DNA from: Verrucomicrobia bacterium 12-59-8
GTDB taxonomy: Bacteria > Verrucomicrobiota > Verrucomicrobiae > Verrucomicrobiales > Verrucomicrobiaceae
Length of the DNA stretch: 28,375 bases
Direction: 5' to 3'
NCBI GenBank assembly: GCA_002279765.1
Contig: NCCR01000043.1
Location: 1,506 to 29,880, forward strand
Positions 16,506-24,279 of this stretch are shown piece after piece; within the stretch, counting starts at the first letter, position 1, and every line of letters starts with the position of its first letter. Made by a program: the position numbers and the translations under genes. A model generated the notes under the pieces. The model did no database searches and was not told the origin of the DNA. It was given only the letters and a program-made list of their open reading frames with translations.

Positions 16506-19500
16506 TCACTGGGCGGCTGGAGTTGGATTGGTTGGGGGAATGGGGGGCGGGGCTGGAGGGGGCGGTGGGGTGGCGCGGCGTTTCGTCCACGAGGAGTTCA
16601 GCCACTGCCATGTGCGCAACGCCAGGCTCAGCACACTGCGGAACACCCAGGCGAGCAGGAGGATGAACGCGGCCAGCATCGAGGCGAGGAGGACGGGGAC
16701 GTTGGCGGCGCTGAAGAGGCCGGTGAGCAGCATGGCACCGAGGCCGAAGATCGCCAGATAGCGCAGTTTCTCCTGCGGACTGCGGTTCCAGCAGCGCACG
16801 CCGGCGATGAGTGAAACGAGGAATGCCAGGGCCTGATAGAAGAAGGTGATGCGCCTGCCACGGAAGGTCACGCCGATCTCGGCGGGAGGGCCGAGACGAT
16901 GCAGCACCTCACGATGGCCCTGCTGCTGCACCTGGGAGCCGTAGAGGGTGCGCACATCACTGTCGATGTCGGGCATCTGGCTCTGCTGCGCATCATCCAG
17001 GGTGTCGAGCTGCGGACCGAAGGCGGGCAGCACCTCGTTGACGATGCTTTGCATCATGCGCCAGGAGCGGTTGCGTGATTCCGGCGAGAGGGGGCCGCTG
17101 AAGCCGGTGTAGTGCCATTCGTTAGCCGGCAGGAAGAGAGTGTGACGGGTCTCCATGATGCCGACATCCGCCACCTGCGGTGCGGCCACCGCGATGCTGC
17201 CCCACCAGCCGAGTTTTTCACCGGGGTATGGGCTGGGAGATTCGAACACGAAGCGCACGGGGAAGGCCACGCGTGCGGCATCGCCGCTGGGCAGACGCAC
17301 CAGCATGTCCTCGCTGCCTTCACGCCGCATGGGCTGCTGCGCTTCACGGTTTACAAACACGTCCGACTGCAAGCGCGAGCCCTGCGGCAGCTTCACGACG
17401 AGGAATTGGAGGTCGTTGTTCTTCACCCAGTAGATCACCTCGGTGGTCTGCGCCTTGTCGGTGGCGACGGCGGTGGTGAGATCCGCATGCGTGATGACGG
17501 CCTGCGGCACGGGAATGAAGCTGTTTTTGGCGAGTTCGACGCTGAGCTTGATCGGCAGCGAGCGATATTTATAGGCGAGGAAAATGCCGGGCCGCTGCAA
17601 CTCGCCGCGCAGTTCGCGGGCGTCGATTTCTTCGAGTGTTTCGGGCTCCGCCTTGCGGATTTCAAGGCTGTCTGCCTTCACCACGGCGACCTGTCCAGTT
17701 TCTTGGAAGGCTCCGGGCACATGCACATGAAAGAGGTCCATCTTGCCGGTTTTGCCGGCTTCGAGCGCAATGGGGCGTTCGAGATTTAAGCTCAGGGAAA
17801 AACTGCCCTGGCGCTCGCTGCGCAGCACCACCTCCCACAGCGCGTAGCTGGCGGCATCTGGCAACGTCACTGGCTGCGGAGGCTGGTAGGCTTTGTTGAT
17901 TTCCTTCACCTGCGGATCGACGAAGCGAATCTCTCCCGCGACCTCCTTGGGCACTGCGAGAACAAAGCGATCCGTGGCGGCATAGGCGACATCAAAGGCG
18001 AGGGTCCAGGTGTGGCGGGTGGACTGCTCCTTCACCTCGACCAGCGTCAGTACCTCCACGCTGACCTGCGAGCTGCGGCTCTTCAGGCTCAGGGTGGCGG
18101 GCTTGGCGGTGTCGCGATAGCGGAAGGCCAGCTCGGTAGCGTTGGCCTCGTTTTGCAGATGCACGGCGCTCACGTCCTCTTGCTGGAAGTCGCCGATGTC
18201 CTTCGTGTTGGGTTCCAAGCTCGAATGAATGACCGCGCCGACGAGCGCCTCGTGCCGCGTGACATTTTGCAGCATGAACACGGGCAGCACGACATCTGCC
18301 GTGGCCTGCGTGCGGGTTTGCCGGGCGGTGAGCGTGAATTTGAAATCACCCGCAATTTGTTTCGGCAGTTTGATGACCAGGTCTGCGCCTTCCATGTTCC
18401 AGGATTCGATCTGGCCTTTCACATCCGTGATTGTCCAGCCGGCGGGCGGGGTGAGGCGCGTCTCGAAGATACCGACGCGGCGCACCGTGTAGCTGAACTC
18501 CGTGCTCAAGGTCGCGGCCTCGCGGCGCACATTGAGTTTCGTCAGGCTGGAGGCCTCGACCTGTGGTTTTGCCTCGGTGACATCCAGGGTGAGCTGGTAG
18601 GGCTGCCGCAGGATGCGGAATGTGCCGACCTGGGAGCGGCTGTCTCCGGCCAGCGAGCGCGTGGTGGAGGTGAGCGTCTTGGGTGTAACGTCGAGCTGCG
18701 CTTCCGCGCCGACCACGACTTCGCCATTCGCCTGGGCGGCACCGATGACCTCGATGTCCGGGACGCTGACCTCGGCGGGGAGTTTGGCCACGGGGCCTTC
18801 AAGCTGGAGCTTGAGCGCGTAATCGTCACGCAGCGGTTTTTCCGGCAGCACGACGAGGGTTTTGCGGCCAGCCTTGCCGGTCACGGTTTCGATCTTCCAC
18901 TCTTTGATGCCTGCGCCTGTAACGCCGAGGATTTCCTGATCGGCAGGCAGGCCGATTTTCAATTCGTTGATCGGCGCACGCAGGATGCGCAGCGCGATGT
19001 CTGCCGTTGTGGCCACGGAGCCGATGCCGATCTGCGTGGTCAGTTTGTGCTGGGCAAGCACCAGCGGGCTCATCTGCGTGACGGCCTGTGCGGCACCCCA
19101 AGCGATGTTTTGCTGTGAGCCGGCACCGAAGAAGCAGGCGAACTGCGTCTGCCCGGCCTCCACCTGGGCGGTGAAAGCGGCGGCGGGATTGAGTTCAAAC
19201 TCCAGACCTTCTCCCGGCACGGTGATGCTGAGACGCGAGACTGCCGCGCGGGGCAGGTTTAGCGTGACGTGTGACTTGCCTGCGCTGCGGATGATCGGCG
19301 CATAAATTTTCAGGGTGATCTCATAGACGCCCTTCTCCGGCAGCATGAGATCGCTGCCATCCGCCCGTGAACGCAGCACGGCCTTGCCCGTTTCTGCTTC
19401 GCCGATCCCGGGAGCGGCTTTCTCCGTCAGCGGCAGCAGCACCCAGCCTTTCTGGAAGGATTCCGCCGTGATCTTGGCGTCCAGGATCACGCTGTCGCCC

Positions 19501-19787
19501 TCGACACGGCCGGTGTACTCGGCTTTGGCCAGCACGGCTGCAGCGGGTGGCGGCTTTTCGTCCTCCGCGCGTTTCAGCGTGAGTTCGTTCCAGAGGTCGA
19601 GGAATTCGCGATAGGGTAGAAAGACACCCTTGCCACCGTCCTTGAAGACTTTCTCGAGTTCGTCGAAGGGCACATACACGCGGCGTTCACGCTCGCGCAC
19701 GGGGAGTTTGTCATCGGACGGCGCAGGTGTCTGCGCGTTGACGGAGGTGAAGCAGGAAACAAAGAGGAGGGACAGCAGCGCACGCAT
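16506..19787 (-). CDS. Large exported envelope protein (1093 residues), paralogue of the adjacent giant protein
   Basis: It begins MRALLSLLFVSCFTSVNAQ, a good signal peptide cut after about residue 18-19. The mature N-terminus RVYVPFDELEKVF, followed by GVFLPYREFLDLWNEL and later YTGRVEGDSVILDAKITA, parallels the C-terminal half of the downstream giant protein (IPYDAKLP, FYLGYDEFQRLWKLA, YQGRIEERGLVLEARITA). The two therefore share a module. The middle is long, beta-rich and without catalytic motifs I recognise. The end has about three membrane helices (FFYQALAFLVSLIAGV; YLAIFGLGAMLLTGLF; VPVLLASMLAAFILLLAWVF), then a basic segment and a proline-rich cytoplasmic tail (PPPPPAPPPIPP). This suggests a periplasmic protein anchored at its C-terminus in the inner membrane. 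The stop is 1 base before the giant gene's ATG, so the two are surely co-transcribed and probably made in matched amounts. Function unknown. Confidence 0.85.
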   Translation of the reverse strand: MRALLSLLFVSCFTSVNAQTPAPSDDKLPVRERERRVYVPFDELEKVFKDGGKGVFLPYREFLDLWNELTLKRAEDEKPPPAAAVLAKAEYTGRVEGDSVILDAKITAESFQKGWVLLPLTEKAAPGIGEAETGKAVLRSRADGSDLMLPEKGVYEITLKIYAPIIRSAGKSHVTLNLPRAAVSRLSITVPGEGLEFELNPAAAFTAQVEAGQTQFACFFGAGSQQNIAWGAAQAVTQMSPLVLAQHKLTTQIGIGSVATTADIALRILRAPINELKIGLPADQEILGVTGAGIKEWKIETVTGKAGRKTLVVLPEKPLRDDYALKLQLEGPVAKLPAEVSVPDIEVIGAAQANGEVVVGAEAQLDVTPKTLTSTTRSLAGDSRSQVGTFRILRQPYQLTLDVTEAKPQVEASSLTKLNVRREAATLSTEFSYTVRRVGIFETRLTPPAGWTITDVKGQIESWNMEGADLVIKLPKQIAGDFKFTLTARQTRTQATADVVLPVFMLQNVTRHEALVGAVIHSSLEPNTKDIGDFQQEDVSAVHLQNEANATELAFRYRDTAKPATLSLKSRSSQVSVEVLTLVEVKEQSTRHTWTLAFDVAYAATDRFVLAVPKEVAGEIRFVDPQVKEINKAYQPPQPVTLPDAASYALWEVVLRSERQGSFSLSLNLERPIALEAGKTGKMDLFHVHVPGAFQETGQVAVVKADSLEIRKAEPETLEEIDARELRGELQRPGIFLAYKYRSLPIKLSVELAKNSFIPVPQAVITHADLTTAVATDKAQTTEVIYWVKNNDLQFLVVKLPQGSRLQSDVFVNREAQQPMRREGSEDMLVRLPSGDAARVAFPVRFVFESPSPYPGEKLGWWGSIAVAAPQVADVGIMETRHTLFLPANEWHYTGFSGPLSPESRNRSWRMMQSIVNEVLPAFGPQLDTLDDAQQSQMPDIDSDVRTLYGSQVQQQGHREVLHRLGPPAEIGVTFRGRRITFFYQALAFLVSLIAGVRCWNRSPQEKLRYLAIFGLGAMLLTGLFSAANVPVLLASMLAAFILLLAWVFRSVLSLALRTWQWLNSSWTKRRATPPPPPAPPPIPPTNPTPAAQ

Positions 19788-20008
19788 GAGAATTGGTGGG
19801 TGGGTTTTGTTTTCGCGAATTTTTTATCAGGAATAGGGCTTTTTGACGAGAGCAGATGTGGCAACGCTCGGTAATGACTTAGGAGCAGCACGCGGCAGGT
19901 GGGGCGTTCTTGGGAGGATGTTTCCGCCAAACTCGGGCACTCGATCTGCGTTTATGCTTGACCTCAGCGTTCCCACCCGCTGCTTTAGCGTCACTCAACC
20001 CTCCCGTC
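19788..20008. promoter_or_regulatory. Divergent intergenic region between the envelope operon and the SHD1/heparinase-like gene
   Basis: 221 bases containing the 5' regions of both divergent units. The part next to the envelope operon is notably AT-rich (on the minus strand CCTGATAAAAAATTCGCG) and could hold its -10 element (TGATAAA). I find no well-spaced -35 for it. The candidate promoter for the other direction is listed separately. Confidence 0.5.
19958..19986 (+). promoter_or_regulatory. Candidate sigma70-type promoter for the SHD1/heparinase-like gene
   Basis: TTGACC (19958-19963), a 17-base spacer and TGCTTT (19981-19986), ending 22 bases before the chosen ATG at 20009. The -35 is good and the -10 is weak. 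Confidence 0.3.
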
Positions 20009-22351
20009 ATGAAAACCGCCTCGCGTTTCCTTACTCTTGCTTCCGTCTGCCTGATCGCTGCCAGCGCCAATGCGCAGCTCGCGGAAGAATTCCACACTTG
20101 GACGAACACTTCCGGCAAGCAGGTGGAGGCGACTTTGGTTTCGGTCGATGCGGTCGCCAAGAAGCTGAAGATCAAGACGAAGGACGGGCGCGAGTTTGAC
20201 GTGCCCATTGCCAATCTGAGTCCGGCCGATTTTGACTATGCGAAGGCGCGCTATGCTGCGATGCAGGCACCGCCTGCTGCCCCACCTGCGGTGGCGATGC
20301 CTGCGACGCCAGCGGGGACACCGCCTGCGACCCCTGCCGCCACGACACCACCTGTGACGCCCGCCGCCGCTCCGAAAGGGAAAACTGCGGGCGCGAGCAA
20401 ACCTGCGCCGCCTCGGCCTGCGATCACGGTGATTCCCCTGGCGAAATTCAAGGCCCCCTCGACCAACGATTACCTCAGTGGCATCGCCAAAGTGCGTCCG
20501 CGCCTGATTCACAACGCGGCGGGCTGGGCGGCCCTGAAAGGGCAGATCGCGGTGGATCCGGTGCTGGCGAAAATCATGGAGGCCATGAAAGCTTCCGGCG
20601 AGGATTTGCTGAAGGACCCCGAACTGGCCCGCATCAATGGCGACACCGGGGGAGAAGGACCGAAGGCGATGTATCGCATGGGCCTGCTCGGAGCCTTGCA
20701 CTACGGCGATGGCGACCTCAAGTGGCATGAACGTGGGGTGCGTGAGCTTATCGCCCTGACGGACAAGGTGTCTTTCCGCGACTGGCATCCTGATCTCATG
20801 GACAATGTGACCGACATGGTGGCGGCCACCGCGCTGGGATATGACTGGTTCCGCACGGGATTGAACACCGAACAAGCCGCCGTCGTCCGCACCTATCTGG
20901 CGGAGAAAGGCATCGCGGCCTTGATCGCTCACCTCGATGGTGAAGAAATCCCCGAGAGTGCCAAAGGACAATCCGGCGGCCAGACAGGAACGAAATCCAA
21001 GGTGCCAGCAAAAGCGCCGGCGAAACCCCAGGCGAAACCGGATGTGGGCAAACTGCTGCCGGACAGCAAGCAGATGGCCGCCGCCTCCGCACTGCTGCTC
21101 TCCGCCATCTGCCTGGTGGATGAGGAGCCGTCCATTGCCAAAAAAGCGGCGGATGCGGCCGCCAAGGTTTTTGGCAAAGGCATCGTGCGTTTTGCACCGG
21201 GGGGCGTCTGGCCTGAAGGCCTGCAGGCGGGTGAAGCGGTGATGGATTACGTGGCGATGGTCTCCGAGTCCCTGAAGGCCGCCGCCAACCGTGATCTCGG
21301 CATCAGCCTGCTGGAAGGCATCCCACAGTTTAATACTGCCCGCATGCATATGATGGGCCCGAGCGGTCAGACTTTCAATTTTGGCGACACCAAAGGCCTT
21401 GTCTCCACCCGTCCGTGGGTGGCCACCTGGCTGTGTGGCATCGCGGGGAATCCCGGCATCCGTGCCGTTGCCGCAACCGCCAAACAGCCTGTGACCGCCG
21501 CCTATTTTGGGCAGGTCGGTAACTTCATCTACTATAATCCGCACGCCGCCGGAGACGGCACGGCGGACTCGATGGACTACGCGCAGCCCGGCGGCTTTGT
21601 GGCCACCTCACGCTCCGGCTGGGAGAAGACGGATTACTTCATTGCGGTCAAAGGAGGGGAGAATGAAGACACCACGGCGCAGCTGGACATCGGCAGTTTT
21701 GTGCTTGAAGCCGGCGGTGAGCGCTGGGGGATTGAGCTTGGTGCTGAAATGGACAAAGCCCCCGGGTTTGAAGTCAAACCGGGAGCTGACCGCACCAAGC
21801 GCCTGGCGCTTTATCTTGAAAACACGCTGGGTCAGAACACGCTGGTCATAGACGGCAATCAGCAGGAACTCGACGCCCAAGCTGCGGTGCTGCTGGGTGC
21901 CTCGACACCGGAACACGGCCTCGCTGTGGTGGATATGACCAAGGCCTACTCCAAACCGGCGAAGGATGTGCATCGGGGAGTCATGGTGGTGCGCGGGACG
22001 AAGCCCTACATCGTGCTGCAGGATGATCTCCTCATGAAAAACACCGGCTCGATCACCTGGAGCATGCACACGAAGGCGGAGATCAGCGCCAGCGGCACCA
22101 CGGCCAAGCTCACTCAGGGAGGGAAGACGCTGGTCGCCACGATTGTTTCGCCTGCATCCGCGTCCTTCAGCTCTGGCGAACCGCCCGAAGCCGCCAGCGA
22201 GCAGGCCCGCGATCTGGTGAAGGAAAAGGTCCATGTGCTCAAGGCTTTGGTCGATGGCGCCAAAGGTCCGCAGAGTCTGTGCATCACGTTTGCCATAGAT
22301 GAAGCGCCTGCGCATACGGTCACGCCGATAGCGACGTGGGTGAAGAAGTGA
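20009..22351 (+). CDS. Secreted SHD1-domain and heparinase II/III-like protein
   Basis: 780 residues from the ATG at 20009, which opens the signal peptide MKTASRFLTLASVCLIAASA ending at ANAQ (about residue 23). The frame is open further upstream, but only this start gives a signal peptide. Residues about 27-83 form an SHD1-like domain (EFHTWTNTSGKQVEATLV, then LKIKTKDGREFDVPIANLSP). This small beta domain is common in exported Planctomycetes/Verrucomicrobia proteins. A Pro/Ala/Thr linker follows to about 145. Next comes a helical part like the (alpha/alpha) toroid of polysaccharide lyases (WHPDLMDNVTDMVAATALGY), then a beta-rich part resembling the heparinase II/III C-domain (SRSGWEKTDYFIAVKGG, QLDIGSFVLEAGGERWGIEL). 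In the family this last motif is usually HLDxGSF. Here Gln558 stands where the His is expected, so lyase activity is doubtful. Probably periplasmic or secreted. Substrate unknown. Confidence 0.75.
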   Translation: MKTASRFLTLASVCLIAASANAQLAEEFHTWTNTSGKQVEATLVSVDAVAKKLKIKTKDGREFDVPIANLSPADFDYAKARYAAMQAPPAAPPAVAMPATPAGTPPATPAATTPPVTPAAAPKGKTAGASKPAPPRPAITVIPLAKFKAPSTNDYLSGIAKVRPRLIHNAAGWAALKGQIAVDPVLAKIMEAMKASGEDLLKDPELARINGDTGGEGPKAMYRMGLLGALHYGDGDLKWHERGVRELIALTDKVSFRDWHPDLMDNVTDMVAATALGYDWFRTGLNTEQAAVVRTYLAEKGIAALIAHLDGEEIPESAKGQSGGQTGTKSKVPAKAPAKPQAKPDVGKLLPDSKQMAAASALLLSAICLVDEEPSIAKKAADAAAKVFGKGIVRFAPGGVWPEGLQAGEAVMDYVAMVSESLKAAANRDLGISLLEGIPQFNTARMHMMGPSGQTFNFGDTKGLVSTRPWVATWLCGIAGNPGIRAVAATAKQPVTAAYFGQVGNFIYYNPHAAGDGTADSMDYAQPGGFVATSRSGWEKTDYFIAVKGGENEDTTAQLDIGSFVLEAGGERWGIELGAEMDKAPGFEVKPGADRTKRLALYLENTLGQNTLVIDGNQQELDAQAAVLLGASTPEHGLAVVDMTKAYSKPAKDVHRGVMVVRGTKPYIVLQDDLLMKNTGSITWSMHTKAEISASGTTAKLTQGGKTLVATIVSPASASFSSGEPPEAASEQARDLVKEKVHVLKALVDGAKGPQSLCITFAIDEAPAHTVTPIATWVKK

Positions 22352-22382
22352 TCAGGGCCGCATGCTGGGGTGACGCTACTCC

Positions 22383-22397
22383 CCTGCCCGGCGCAGG
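22383..22397 (+). terminator. Short GC hairpin downstream of the heparinase-like gene
   Basis: CCTGC, loop CCGGC, GCAGG lies 32 bases after the stop codon. There is no T-tract, so it is only a possible weak terminator. Confidence 0.2.
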
Positions 22398-22407
22398 CAT
22401 TCTCTCC

Positions 22408-22447
22408 ACGGCTGCACGGCTGCACGGCTGCACGGCTGCACGGCTGC
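22408..22447. repeat. Tandem octamer repeat, five copies of ACGGCTGC
   Basis: Five perfect head-to-tail copies of ACGGCTGC, followed by a partial ACG, lie in the 223-base gap between two convergent genes. Eight is not a multiple of three, so the tract reads differently in successive copies and is not coding. Perfect short tandem copies like this tend to vary in number between strains. Confidence 0.95.
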
Positions 22448-22574
22448 ACGATTCTTCGCGTGCAATGTCAAGGTGGCCGGGAATTCGACTTCGAGCAAAG
22501 AGGTCATGAGATTATCGCCATGCTAATCCGACTTTTTGCTGGCTTCAATCCCGCAACTTGCATCTTGGCCAAGT

Positions 22575-23462
22575 TCAGGCCCGTGGGTGCGCGGCCTCGT
22601 AGACTTCCTTCATGCGCTGGGTGGAGACGTGGGTGTAGATCTGCGTGGTGGAGAGGCTGGCATGGCCGAGCAGCTCCTGCACGCTGCGCAGATCCGCGCC
22701 GTTGTTGAGCAAATGGGTGGCAAAGCTGTGGCGCAGCTTGTGCGGGGTGAGGTGGACCGGCAGGCCGGAGGCGCGCCAGTATTTCATGATCACATCGTCC
22801 ACGGCCTGGCCGGTGATGCGGGTGCCCAGCTTGCTGCGGAAGAGGGCACCGTCATGCACGCCGGCCTTGGCACGGTAGCGCTGCACGGCCTCCAGCGCTG
22901 CGGTGCCCACGGGACAGAGGCGCTCCTTTTTGCCTTTGCCAAAGACGCGCACGGTTTCGGTGTAGGTGTCGATGTCTGCCACGTTCAGCGCCACCAGCTC
23001 GCTGAGACGCATGCCAGTGCTGTAAAACAGCTCCAGGATGGCGGTGTCGCGCTCTGGAGCCCACACGGCGTCGCGCTTGGATTTTTCCAGGGTCAGGGGC
23101 AGCGCCAGCATGGCCTCCACCTGCGTCACGGTGAGCACCACGGGGAGCTTTTTTTCCCGCTTGGGCAGTTGCACTTCGAGCAGAGGGTTGGCTTTCCAAC
23201 CACGGCGGCGGGTGAGCCATTTGAAAAAACTGCGCAGCGCGGCGAACTGCAGGCGGATGGTGGCCCGGCCGCGCTCGCGCTTCATCAGGTCGAAGAGGAA
23301 CGCGCGGAAGTCATCGGCGGTGAGTTCGCTCCAGCCTTTGAAGGGCGTGCGCCATTCGCGGAACTGGCGCAGGGCCAGCTCGTAGTTTGCCAGCGTGCGT
23401 TCCGAGGAGCGGCGCTCCACTTCCATGAACTCCAGAAAGTCGGCGGCGAGCTTGTCCTCCAT
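22575..23462 (-). CDS. xerC: XerC/XerD-type tyrosine site-specific recombinase
   Basis: Resolves chromosome dimers at dif by strand exchange with a partner recombinase. It has 295 residues, the normal Xer length. The N-terminal SAM-like core-binding domain is ERRSSERTLANYELALRQF (16-34). The catalytic set is complete: Arg152 in STGMRLSELVAL, Lys176 in VFGKGKKER, His241 and Arg244 in HKLRHSFATHLL, His267 in LLGHASLSTTQIY, and nucleophile Tyr276 in IYTHVS. Whether it is XerC or XerD cannot be settled by eye; the N-terminal domain looks more XerC-like. It follows the rhomboid-like gene by 5 bases and ends the operon, and no transposon ends flank it, so I treat it as housekeeping. No dif site was identified in this window. 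Confidence 0.92.
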   Translation of the reverse strand: MEDKLAADFLEFMEVERRSSERTLANYELALRQFREWRTPFKGWSELTADDFRAFLFDLMKRERGRATIRLQFAALRSFFKWLTRRRGWKANPLLEVQLPKREKKLPVVLTVTQVEAMLALPLTLEKSKRDAVWAPERDTAILELFYSTGMRLSELVALNVADIDTYTETVRVFGKGKKERLCPVGTAALEAVQRYRAKAGVHDGALFRSKLGTRITGQAVDDVIMKYWRASGLPVHLTPHKLRHSFATHLLNNGADLRSVQELLGHASLSTTQIYTHVSTQRMKEVYEAAHPRA

Positions 23463-23467
23463 GGCGT

Positions 23468-24256
23468 TCAGCCTCCGGTACGTTTTGCGCGGCAGACGCT
23501 GCAGATTTCATCGCCGGAGTCCAGCACGCGGAAGTCCAACTGAGGGTCATCCAGCTCTGTTTTTTTGCAGACGGAGCACTGGTGGAAAAAGGTGCCCTGG
23601 GGGATTTGTGCGGATTCAAAGCGACCACGGCGTGAGGCGATCTGGGCCATGCGCGCCCGTTCGCTGAGGAAAGCGGGGCCGAAGGCGACGAGGTAGTTTA
23701 GGTGCCCAAGCAGCACGGGGAACAGCAGCGAGGGCTCACGCATGACCAGAAAAGCCGTCATCCCCGCGCTCAAGGCGGCGACCCACTTCATTTTGATCGG
23801 CAGGATGAAGTAGATGTAGATTTCCTCATTCGGATACAGCGTCGCAAAGGCGAAGAGCAGGGTTTGATAGAGAAACATGCCCTGAGCCGGCCAGTGAAAC
23901 AGCAGTGCTCCCAGCGTGACTGCAAACATCCAGCCGAAGATGTAGAGGTTGACGCGAAAGGCACCCCAGGCCGATTCCAAACCACGGCCAATCCACATCA
24001 TGAACAGCGCTGCGATCAGCGCCCAGATGAGTGAAAAATTGCCGGGGATGAACACATGGGTGAACAGCCGCCAGACCTCGCCGTGCATCACCCGTGTCGG
24101 ATTCAGCTCAAGAAACTGCAGATACGCCGCCGCGCCTTCTGGCGACATCACCATGACCATGAAAAGCACCAGCAATTGGAACCCGGCGATGACCTGCACT
24201 AGGCCGGGAATGGCGAAACGACCGTATTTGGACTCTAATTTGGAAATGAGGGGCAT
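23468..24256 (-). CDS. Rhomboid-like membrane protein lacking the GxSG motif, with C-terminal zinc ribbon
   Basis: 262 residues from the ATG at 24256. An upstream start at 24331 would overlap the previous gene and adds a non-family leader. About six membrane segments follow the rhomboid pattern: first helix VQVIAGFQLLVLFMVMV, the loop WRLFTHVFIPGN (62-73), LIAALFMMWIGRGLESAWG, a third helix, then a segment ending FATLYPNEEIYIYFILPIKMKW. In active rhomboids a GxSG motif with the catalytic serine precedes this last stretch. Here the place reads GMFLYQTLLF, without serine. A histidine is retained in the last helix region (GHLNYLVAFG, His185). The cytosolic tail has two CxxC pairs (CSVC 227-230, CSVC 252-255), a zinc ribbon or rubredoxin-like knuckle. 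It is therefore probably a non-proteolytic rhomboid/derlin-like protein. Operon partners are the NosR-like gene (23 bases upstream) and xerC. Confidence 0.75.
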   Translation of the reverse strand: MPLISKLESKYGRFAIPGLVQVIAGFQLLVLFMVMVMSPEGAAAYLQFLELNPTRVMHGEVWRLFTHVFIPGNFSLIWALIAALFMMWIGRGLESAWGAFRVNLYIFGWMFAVTLGALLFHWPAQGMFLYQTLLFAFATLYPNEEIYIYFILPIKMKWVAALSAGMTAFLVMREPSLLFPVLLGHLNYLVAFGPAFLSERARMAQIASRRGRFESAQIPQGTFFHQCSVCKKTELDDPQLDFRVLDSGDEICSVCRAKRTGG

Positions 24257-24279
24257 GTCGGTTGTTTGGTAGTCCGGTT

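Noticed and set aside
18012..19118. Plus-strand open frame (368 codons) within the 1093-residue envelope gene
   Set aside because: Antisense shadow with no motif and no plausible start context. The minus-strand gene has a signal peptide and membrane helices.
19991..21544. Minus-strand open frame (517 codons) across the SHD1/heparinase-like gene
   Set aside because: Arg/Gly/His-rich antisense reading of a gene with a clear signal peptide and domains on the other strand.
22408..22450. Possible CRISPR or direct-repeat array
   Set aside because: The units are 8 bases with no spacers, so this is a simple tandem repeat.
22575..23462. Tyrosine recombinase as an integrase of a mobile element
   Set aside because: Length and motifs fit housekeeping XerC/D. 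It is operonic with membrane-protein genes and has no attachment-site repeats or cargo beside it.
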